Origin: JACKOD01 sp041591635
GTDB taxonomy: Bacteria > Pseudomonadota > Gammaproteobacteria > Pseudomonadales > Oleiphilaceae
Direction of reading: 5' to 3'
DNA length: 25,921 bases
NCBI GenBank assembly: GCA_041591635.1
Contig: JBFHRO010000017.1
Coordinates: forward strand, 1-25,921
The position numbers were made by a program, and so were the translations under genes. The notes beneath the pieces are model-generated. The model worked only from the letters and a program-made list of their open reading frames with translations, was not told where the DNA came from and did no database searches. This document shows, in pieces, positions 1 through 5,276 of the stretch. Within the stretch, counting starts at the first letter, position 1. The number at the start of each line of letters is the position of its first letter.

Positions 1-204
1 ATACAGCACATAATCCGCGCGCTTGGGGCCGCCTTTGGCTTCGGGGTTCTTTATCCGTGCAGCCATCTTGCCGCGCACCATGACGCGGCCATCCGTGAGG
101 TTTACCTCCTCTCGAAACTGATTCTGCTGCCAGCCTGCCTGCAAAATAGCCGGGGTGATGTATTTGGTGCAGATGTCGCGCTCGCTGAGCTGGTGTTTAT
201 CCAT
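1..204 (-). CDS. hsdR: Type I restriction enzyme R subunit, N-terminus (partial)
   Basis: Only the first 68 codons lie in the window; the gene runs off the left edge. The peptide starts MDKHQLSERDICTKYITPAI and continues through a REEV...GRVMVRGK...KRADYVLY pattern, which is the characteristic opening of the HSDR_N nuclease domain of type I R subunits. The Asp of ADYVLY is where the family places the first acidic residue of its PD-(D/E)XK fold. HsdR is the ATP-dependent translocase/endonuclease that cuts DNA lacking the host methylation pattern, in complex with HsdM and HsdS, which are not visible here. The start sits 6 nt after the stop of the upstream HTH gene, with an AGGGATGA ribosome site overlapping that stop, so the two are probably co-transcribed. 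Whether the rest of the gene is intact cannot be seen. Confidence 0.88.
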   Translation of the reverse strand, partial: MDKHQLSERDICTKYITPAILQAGWQQNQFREEVNLTDGRVMVRGKMAARIKNPEAKGGPKRADYVLY

Positions 205-210
205 CAGTGC

Positions 211-414
211 TCATCCCTTTATTTGCTCGTTGTCGTCTTCATCAGCACCACCGGCTCTCACCCATTCATCCACCTCAGACAGCTGAAATTTCCACAGCCG
301 GCCGATTTTATGAGCGGGGAGGCCTTTGCGTTCGCGCCAGCGGTAGACGGTATCTTTGGCGATGCCCAGGTGTTGGGCTACGTCGAGGGCAGTGACCCAG
401 GGTTCGGTGGTCAT
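211..414 (-). CDS. Excisionase-type helix-turn-helix DNA-binding protein
   Basis: A 67-residue protein made almost entirely of one MerR/excisionase-like winged helix (HTH_17). The features are ALDVAQHLGIAKDTVYRWRER, then KGLPAHKIGRLWKF, then SEVDEWV, the usual order of recognition helix, wing and closing helix. Small proteins of this type commonly sit immediately in front of type I restriction genes and can act as transcriptional regulators; others are phage excisionases or torsion factors. Here it is directly upstream of hsdR with a 6-nt gap, so a regulator of the restriction operon is the better guess. No integrase is visible. The C-terminal tail is acidic (GADEDDNEQ). Confidence 0.85.
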   Translation of the reverse strand: MTTEPWVTALDVAQHLGIAKDTVYRWRERKGLPAHKIGRLWKFQLSEVDEWVRAGGADEDDNEQIKG

Positions 415-681
415 GGTTTTGGTACCCGGTAAAAGACTAGAGTCGTTTAAAATCGTTAGTAGTCTACCCCATCATAGTTCTGCTAACCATGCCAAATTGG
501 TGGGTATTAGGTTGCTCCCAATATGCCGGTGCGAACCTGGGTACAAACTGCGAACCCGAGTTCACGACCTGTCGGTAGCGAACCGCTGCGCTGTTGCCCC
601 CCGTATGGTGTAGTGGCCGGGAAGGACCCAAGCCTCGAACTGGGTTGGACGACGCTGGACGAGCTGCATACACTCCGGTGG
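415..681. other. Gene-poor stretch in the accessory margin
   Basis: I find no convincing coding region on either strand here. It should contain the promoter of the minus-strand HTH-hsdR unit (upstream of 414), but I could not pick a clear -35/-10 pair. No tRNA, attachment-site repeat or inverted repeat stood out. Confidence 0.4.
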
Positions 682-834
682 ATGAACCCCTATTTTCTAG
701 ACATTGCCCTCACCACACCGCTGGAGACTTTGCTGGCCTTGCCTAATGCGACAGGCTTGCGGGAAGACTTGGCGCACCTTGAATCCGCACAATTGCAGGC
801 CTTACTGGTGTGCGTGGATGAATGGATAAAGTGA
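682..834 (+). CDS. Short hypothetical ORF next to a DUF262 remnant
   Basis: A 50-residue reading frame beginning MNPYFLDIALTTPLETLLAL and ending CVDEWIK. I do not recognise it. The composition is protein-like (amphipathic, Leu-rich, acidic), and its stop overlaps the first codons of the DUF262 remnant, as expected for two genes of one former operon. The frame stays open upstream to about 523, so this may be the tail of a longer, now broken protein rather than a complete gene. No good ribosome site precedes the chosen ATG. Confidence 0.3.
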   Translation: MNPYFLDIALTTPLETLLALPNATGLREDLAHLESAQLQALLVCVDEWIK

Positions 835-1075
835 ACACGAAGGCAAAACAAAGCGCACTTTCGACAGCACCAAGCGGCTATTGCCAGAGATCCTTGCCGA
901 AATCGTCGAGGCAAAGATTCAGTTACCGGATTTTCAGCGTGGATGGGTTTGGGATGACCAGCACATTCGTAAGCTTCTGGTGAGCATCGCCAGGTCATTT
1001 CCGGTTGGGGCGGCCATGCTGCTGGACACCGGCGGCGATGCCAGCTTCCTGGTACGGCCTCACCACCCTGAAGCC
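830..1075 (+). pseudogene. Truncated DUF262 (GmrSD-type) protein remnant
   Basis: The frame reads KRTFDSTKRLLPEILAEI, then KIQLPDFQRGWVWDDQHIRKLL, then SFPVGAAMLL. This is the conserved N-terminal part of DUF262 proteins, the family of GmrS/GmrD modification-dependent nucleases and related defence proteins. It is broken at both ends. An in-frame TAA at 827-829 lies directly before the homologous region with no ATG or GTG in between; the first start-like codon is TTG at 881, already inside the conserved block. The frame then loses family similarity after about residue 80 (around 1065), before the DGQQR-type catalytic segment, and runs into the terminator of the opposing operon. I read it as a decayed leftover of a defence gene. 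A short expressed peptide from 881 cannot be excluded but would lack the active site. Confidence 0.7.
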
Positions 1076-1080
1076 CGCGC

Positions 1081-1106
1081 AAAAAAAACGGCTCCCGGGG
1101 GAGCCG
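1081..1106 (-). terminator. Rho-independent terminator of the phosphatase-kinase operon
   Basis: The perfect stem CGGCTCC / GGAGCCG (1089-1095 with 1100-1106) is followed, reading the minus strand, by eight T residues (the A run at 1081-1088). It lies 24 nt beyond the stop of the HATPase gene and is oriented to end that transcript. Confidence 0.88.
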
Positions 1107-1129
1107 CTGGTGCTGTGCCTGAAGGCCAG

Positions 1130-1552
1130 CTATAACGCTCTGCGTTCGTCACAACGGGGCAGGCGTTTTTTCAGAATCAGGGTGTTCATGCCCATCCAGT
1201 GGTTGTAGTAAATCTCATCCATATACTGCTGAATGATGTGCCATCCGCGGCCCGACGGGGCAGTGCTCTCTACACAGGGCTGTTCCCCGGGAAGGCCGAA
1301 TTCCGGTGACCAGTAGACCAAGGAGATAACCAGGTGTCGCGCGGTGACGCAAAAATTCACCCGGATGAAGCCGTCGCTGGCATTCTCGGGACTGTGCTTG
1401 ATGATATTGTTCAGGGCTTCTGCCACCACCACGCGGGATTGAAAGCAAAAGGCTTCTGTCGCGTTAATCGTTTTGCAAAACGCTTGCATCCTTCGCAGTA
1501 TCGGATCAACGGCGCCAGCCTGGTAAGTAATCGAAAGGGTGTTATCGTTCAT
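1130..1552 (-). CDS. RsbW/SpoIIAB-like HATPase (anti-sigma factor type serine kinase)
   Basis: A 140-residue single-domain GHKL ATPase. The N box is EALNNIIKHS (near residue 45) and the G box is SGRGWHIIQQYMDE (near residue 100), the arrangement of the HATPase_c_2 family to which RsbW and SpoIIAB belong. Such proteins phosphorylate a STAS-domain antagonist on Ser/Thr, or sequester a sigma factor, and their action is reversed by a PP2C phosphatase. The gene follows the receiver-PP2C gene on the same strand with a 43-nt gap and is closed by the terminator at 1081-1106, so the two form an operon. In Pseudomonas HsbR the receiver, PP2C and kinase domains are fused in one protein; here the kinase is a separate polypeptide. 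No STAS-domain partner is encoded in the window, so the target must lie elsewhere. Confidence 0.85.
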   Translation of the reverse strand: MNDNTLSITYQAGAVDPILRRMQAFCKTINATEAFCFQSRVVVAEALNNIIKHSPENASDGFIRVNFCVTARHLVISLVYWSPEFGLPGEQPCVESTAPSGRGWHIIQQYMDEIYYNHWMGMNTLILKKRLPRCDERRAL

Positions 1553-1595
1553 GGAGTCTCTCCTCGTCGGGTATTCAGGACTCTGTTGCGGTTTC

Positions 1596-2906
1596 TCAGT
1601 GAATGACGCACAGGCGTTTGACGCCGGCGGTGGTTTGACTTGGGGGGCGAATGACGGGCACTCGCCTTTCCAGTAGCAGGAGCGAGATATCGTCGTCGGC
1701 CTGGCTCATGTCGAGGGTGCGTTGCATCACTTCGGGAAAACGCTGATGCAGCTTGTCGATAGACAAGCTGGCCAGTTTCTGAATCCACTGCGCCAGTTTT
1801 TTCTGATCCAGCGGGGCGCCATTGGGAGCCTGGCAGGTGAACAAACCGTCGGAATGCAACATCAGGCGGTCTTTGTCGGCCATCGTAAAGGTAACGTCTT
1901 CATAGGTGGCCTCTTCAAACATGCCCACCGGAAACCCGCCCCGGCCCAGGGTTTCTGTTTGCCCATTGGCCCGAAGCAGCAAGGGCATAGGCATTCCCGC
2001 CTGGCTAAACACGCCTTCCCCGGTGCGCGAATCGATAACACCGTAGATCATGGTGTAATAGTCACGGCAGTTTTCATCGCTTTGAAAGCGCGCGTTCAAT
2101 GCGCTGATAACGCGATGGGGGGCTATGGCCCGGATTTCACCGGTTTGGGGATCTGTCTCTTTGAGTGCCAGAGACTCATCGGGCGAGGCGAGCAGGCGTG
2201 AGATACTGAACGAATGCATCGCAGCCCTGACGCCGTGCCCGGCGACATCAATGTGATAAAACCCCAGCAGGTGTTCGCTGAGCTCAATGACGTTGTAGGC
2301 ATCTCCCGCAACGCCGTTGGCGGCTTTGAAAAAGTGAGCCAGTCCAAACCCGCCACCTTGATGGGTGTTGCGCGGCAGCAGGCTGCGCTGGAGCTTCTCT
2401 GCGGCCGCCAGATCAGACTGGAGTTTGTGATGCATCCGGGTTTCCCGCTGCAACGCCTGCTCGATTTGCTGGTGTTTGGTTTGCAGCCCCTTGCGCATGC
2501 TGACAATGCGTCGTCCGGCCTTGAGTCGCACCCGCAGTTCTTCGCGATTGTAGGGCTTGCTGATGAAGTCATCGGCACCGGCGTCCATCGCCGCGATCAG
2601 ATCGCACTTGGCGTCTCTGGCCGTGAGCAGAATAAAGTAGGGTGCGGTCGTGTCTTCCTTGTGCAGTTCGCGGCACAAGGCAAAGCCATCCATGCCCGGC
2701 ATGCGCCAGTCACTCAGCACTATATCTACCGGGTGGGTTTGCACAATCTCCAGCGCCTGATGGCCATTGGTGGCGGTGTGGATGCGGTAATCGAGTTTGT
2801 CCAGAACCGCCACCAGCACTGACAGTTCTGCCAGGGAGTCCTCTACCACCAGTACCGACATGGCCTGCGGATCTGAAACTGTGACATGGGCAAGAAAATC
2901 GTTCAT
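1596..2906 (-). CDS. Response regulator with PP2C/SpoIIE serine phosphatase output
   Basis: A 436-residue protein. The receiver domain covers about 16-130: acidic pair E22-D23, phospho-acceptor D66 in LSDWRMPGMDGF, T95 and K117. A helical linker runs about 130-180, beginning an AAEKLQRSLLP signature that opens RsbU/SpoIIE phosphatases. The PP2C domain reaches the C-terminus, with GVAGDAY, DVAGHGVRAA, MLHSDGLF and the metal-binding DDDISLLLL. Phosphorylation of the receiver should switch a phosphatase that dephosphorylates a STAS antagonist. The ATG at 2906 was chosen because GAGGTGA lies 8 nt upstream; a longer frame to 3101 adds only non-conserved sequence. The gene is divergent from the Hpt gene, an arrangement reminiscent of Pseudomonas hptB-hsbR. 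A good sigma-54 element lies upstream at 2989-3003. It is likely co-transcribed with the HATPase gene. Confidence 0.92.
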   Translation of the reverse strand: MNDFLAHVTVSDPQAMSVLVVEDSLAELSVLVAVLDKLDYRIHTATNGHQALEIVQTHPVDIVLSDWRMPGMDGFALCRELHKEDTTAPYFILLTARDAKCDLIAAMDAGADDFISKPYNREELRVRLKAGRRIVSMRKGLQTKHQQIEQALQRETRMHHKLQSDLAAAEKLQRSLLPRNTHQGGGFGLAHFFKAANGVAGDAYNVIELSEHLLGFYHIDVAGHGVRAAMHSFSISRLLASPDESLALKETDPQTGEIRAIAPHRVISALNARFQSDENCRDYYTMIYGVIDSRTGEGVFSQAGMPMPLLLRANGQTETLGRGGFPVGMFEEATYEDVTFTMADKDRLMLHSDGLFTCQAPNGAPLDQKKLAQWIQKLASLSIDKLHQRFPEVMQRTLDMSQADDDISLLLLERRVPVIRPPSQTTAGVKRLCVIH

Positions 2907-2988
2907 GGCGGTCTCACCTCGGGTGACGTGACGGTTTGCAAAAACACGGGACGCCTGTGGCGGCCGTGCCGGTCTGTAGCAGGTGTGT

Positions 2989-3003
2989 GCAAATCCTGCG
3001 CCA
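2989..3003 (-). promoter_or_regulatory. Candidate sigma-54 promoter for the phosphatase-kinase operon
   Basis: The minus strand reads TGGCGCAGGATTTGC: TGGC at -24, TTGC at -12, exactly GG-N10-GC. It matches 9 of the 11 defined positions of TGGCACG-N4-TTGC. Transcription would start near 2977, about 70 nt before the ATG at 2906. A LuxO-type palindrome lies about 110-125 nt upstream of that start, the usual place for an enhancer. Confidence 0.62.
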
Positions 3004-3088
3004 TGCCCCTGCAATCGCCGTGTACAAGGCCGGTGGGCAGCGGAGCCAGAGGGTTCCCGCAGGCTTGATCGATCGTTTTGGCGAGTTT

Positions 3089-3101
3089 TTGCAAAATGCA
3101 C
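3089..3101. promoter_or_regulatory. LuxO-like binding palindrome in the divergent intergenic region
   Basis: TTGCA-AAA-TGCAC matches 12 of 13 positions of the LuxO operator described in Vibrio (TTGCA-WWW-TGCAA). It is placed at about -112 to -124 of the putative sigma-54 start for the phosphatase operon and 74 nt upstream of the Hpt ATG. It could therefore act as an enhancer on one side and as an autorepression site for the hpt-luxO unit on the other, as LuxO is known to do in Vibrio. Binding is inferred, not shown. Confidence 0.5.
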
Positions 3102-3174
3102 TGCACTATGCTATTCAAATGGGAAGCGCCTGCGATAAGGCGACCTATAGGCCCCACCAGGGAGATGTGAACCC

Positions 3175-3528
3175 ATGACACTGTTGCGACAGGACGTAGT
3201 GAATCAACTCAGGGCGGATACTTCCCCGGCACTGCTGCCGGTGTTGCTCAAAAGTTTTCTGGATGAGCTTCCCGTGCGCCACCAACAGTTACAGCAAGCA
3301 CTGGCGAAGGGTGAGGCGGTGGCGGTTCGGGAGGCGGCCCATGCCATCAAGAGTTGCGCGGGAACCTACGGTGCCGAGCAACTCCGGGTCAGCGCCATGG
3401 CGCTGGAGAACGCCGCCGCCGACCGGCAGTCATCGCAGTTTGCGGTACTGGCAAACGATCTGGCAGCCGTGCTGGAGCAAACCCGCACAGTCTACGAGCA
3501 GTATTTGGCCGCTTGCCCGGCTGACTGA
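3175..3528 (+). CDS. Hpt (histidine phosphotransfer) domain protein, LuxU-like
   Basis: A 117-residue, all-helical single Hpt domain. The phospho-accepting histidine is H56 in REAAHAIKSCAGTYGAEQL, the H-x-I/L-K-S/G pattern of the family with its Gly/Ala-rich follow-on helix. It carries phosphate between a hybrid histidine kinase (none in the window) and response-regulator receivers. The ATG at 3175 has AGGGAG about 10 nt upstream. The LuxO-like gene follows 63 nt downstream on the same strand, matching the LuxU-LuxO partnership of vibrios in size and pairing. The divergent receiver-PP2C protein and the downstream receiver-EAL protein are further possible acceptors. HptB of Pseudomonas is an alternative functional analogue. 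Confidence 0.88.
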   Translation: MTLLRQDVVNQLRADTSPALLPVLLKSFLDELPVRHQQLQQALAKGEAVAVREAAHAIKSCAGTYGAEQLRVSAMALENAAADRQSSQFAVLANDLAAVLEQTRTVYEQYLAACPAD

Positions 3529-3591
3529 CTCCCGTGTTGATTGATCATAGCGCGGGTGAATACGGCATCCGCCGCCCAGAGGAGGGCGCTT

Positions 3592-5070
3592 GTGAAGCTG
3601 GAACAAGGTGAAAAAGTTCTTTTGGTAGAAGACAACATCTCCAGTGCTCTGGTTTACCGCAGTTATATGGAACCTGAGTATGAGGTAACAGTGGCGTATA
3701 CCGGACAAGAGGCGCAGGCGGCCTTTGTGGCGGGCCATTTTGCCGCGGCGGTGATTGATATTCATCTGCCCGACACCTCGGGCCTTGCGCTGATGGCAAC
3801 ACTGATTGCAAAGGACCCGGGCTTGCCCGTGATTATCATGACGTCCGACAGCGCGACCGATGTGGTGGTCGAAGCCATGCGTCTGGGCGCCCGGGATTTC
3901 CTCGCCAAACCCTTCGACAAGGCTCGCCTGCGGGTAACCCTGAATAATTGCCTGAAGGCGCGCAAACTGACCGCGATGGTGGAGCACTACGAAAAAACCG
4001 CCACACGACAAGGCCTGCACAACATGATCGGTGCCTCTTTGCCCATGCAGGCGGTGTATCAGATCATCGAAAGTGCCGCCAGCAGTCGGGCGACGGTATT
4101 TATTACCGGCGAAAGCGGCACCGGCAAGGAACTCTGTGCCGAGGCCATTCACCGTGAAAGCAATCGTTCAAGCAAACCCTGGGTGGCGCTGAACTGCGCA
4201 GCCATTCCAAGGGATCTGATCGAAAGCGAGATTTTCGGTCATACCAAGGGCGCCTTTACCGGTGCCGTCACCTCCCGGGAAGGGGCGGCCAGCCGGGCCC
4301 ACGGGGGAACCCTGTTTTTGGATGAAATCGGGGAAATGCCGCTGGATATGCAAAGCAAGCTGTTGCGTTTGCTGCAATCAGGCACCTTTACACCCGTGGG
4401 CAGCAGCAAGGAGTTCAAGGTAGATATCCGGTTTATCTGTGCCACCAACCGCGACCCCCTGGAGGAGGTGGCCAGGGGCCGGTTTCGCGAGGATCTGTAC
4501 TACCGCTTGCATGTCATCCCGATCCAGATGCCTGCGCTGCGAGAGCGTGGCAAGGATTGCCTGCTGATTGCCAATCGGCTGCTAAAGGAATTCAGTGCCG
4601 ATGAAGGCAAGTCGTTCAAGCGCTTTGATGATGAAACCCAGGCCTTCATGTTGCGTTATCCCTGGCCCGGAAATGTAAGGGAACTAAGCAATGTGGTGCG
4701 TAACATCATTGTGCTTAACGATGCTGAAGTGGTGACGCTGCCCATGTTGCCCGCCATGATTCTTGATGCCACCCGGGCGGTGAAGCCGCAGGAGCAAGCG
4801 CCAGCGCCGGTACCGGACGCCCCGCCGGTTCAGGCTGCGATTCCCGCCGGTCAGGAAGGCGTCACGCTTAATGATTTGCAATATGCAATGCAAACCAAAA
4901 ATCATCATGAGCAAATCATTCGTCCCCTGTGGCTCGAAGAAAAGGAAGTCATCGAGCGTGCGATTGCGATCTGCGGTGGAAACATCCCCAAAGCGGCGGC
5001 TTTTCTGGATATCAGTGCCTCGACCATTTATCGCAAAAAACAGCAGTGGGAATCCGCCTCCCCAGCGTGA
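3592..5070 (+). CDS. luxO: LuxO-like sigma-54-dependent response regulator
   Basis: A 492-residue NtrC-type activator. The receiver covers 8-120, with E13-D14, phospho-acceptor D56 in VIDIHLPD, T84 and K106. The AAA+ domain covers about 145-365: Walker A GESGTGKE at 173-180, the sigma-54 contact loop GAFTGA at 220-225, Walker B LFLDE with D244-E245. An Ala/Pro-rich linker (about 370-435) leads to a Fis-type HTH (GNIPKAAAFLDISASTIYRK). Long stretches, such as VYQIIESAASSRATVFITGE and the Fis helix, closely follow Vibrio LuxO as I remember it. GTG at 3592 is chosen because AGAGGAGG lies 6 nt before it; upstream TTG/GTG codons have no such site. It would open sigma-54 promoters in response to phosphate from the Hpt protein. 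A LuxO-type palindrome is embedded in its own linker coding region at 4876-4888. True orthology to Vibrio luxO needs a phylogeny. Confidence 0.88.
   Translation: MKLEQGEKVLLVEDNISSALVYRSYMEPEYEVTVAYTGQEAQAAFVAGHFAAAVIDIHLPDTSGLALMATLIAKDPGLPVIIMTSDSATDVVVEAMRLGARDFLAKPFDKARLRVTLNNCLKARKLTAMVEHYEKTATRQGLHNMIGASLPMQAVYQIIESAASSRATVFITGESGTGKELCAEAIHRESNRSSKPWVALNCAAIPRDLIESEIFGHTKGAFTGAVTSREGAASRAHGGTLFLDEIGEMPLDMQSKLLRLLQSGTFTPVGSSKEFKVDIRFICATNRDPLEEVARGRFREDLYYRLHVIPIQMPALRERGKDCLLIANRLLKEFSADEGKSFKRFDDETQAFMLRYPWPGNVRELSNVVRNIIVLNDAEVVTLPMLPAMILDATRAVKPQEQAPAPVPDAPPVQAAIPAGQEGVTLNDLQYAMQTKNHHEQIIRPLWLEEKEVIERAIAICGGNIPKAAAFLDISASTIYRKKQQWESASPA
4876..4888. promoter_or_regulatory. Perfect LuxO-type palindrome inside the luxO-like gene
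   Basis: TTGCA-ATA-TGCAA is a perfect match to the LuxO operator consensus, followed immediately by another TGCAA (overlapping TGCAATGCAA). It lies in the part encoding the variable linker, about 310 nt upstream of the transcription start predicted from the sigma-54 element at 5172-5186. That distance is long but workable for an enhancer-binding protein. It may instead be coding coincidence. Confidence 0.4.
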
Positions 5071-5171
5071 TGACGCTGCTTTGAGGCGCTTTTCTGGCCT
5101 GGCGTTAATCGCGCCTGGCCCGCGGTTTGCGGCCTCTGGCTCGCCCCTTCCTGTTTCCCTTCTCCACGAAC

Positions 5172-5186
5172 TGGCACGTTTACTGC
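5172..5186 (+). promoter_or_regulatory. Candidate sigma-54 promoter for the EAL response regulator
   Basis: TGGCACGTTTACTGC has the complete -24 box TGGCACG and a -12 box with one mismatch (CTGC for TTGC), with exact GG-N10-GC spacing. It matches 10 of 11 defined positions. Predicted start is near 5198, leaving a leader of about 79 nt before the ATG at 5277. It directly follows the gene for a sigma-54 activator. Confidence 0.72.
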
Positions 5187-5276
5187 TCTTGTGCTTCTAA
5201 CGACGGATCGGTCCGGTGTTGCATGAAACGCAATTCCAGTCGGTCAGCACCTGAACAGCAATCGTGGAGAACGACA

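Noticed and set aside
1482..1495. Perfect palindrome CGTTTTGCAAAACG inside the HATPase gene
   Set aside because: It lies in conserved coding sequence (QAFCKT), does not fit the LuxO consensus spacing, and no promoter is nearby.
2947..2961. CGGGACGCCTGTGGC as a plus-strand sigma-54 element
   Set aside because: It has correct spacing but only 8 of 11 matches, and the only enhancer-like palindrome lies downstream of it.
3077..3093. TTGGCGAG...TTTTTGC resembling a plus-strand sigma-54 promoter before the Hpt gene
   Set aside because: The GG-to-GC spacing is 9 nt, one short of the required 10, so it is unlikely to function.
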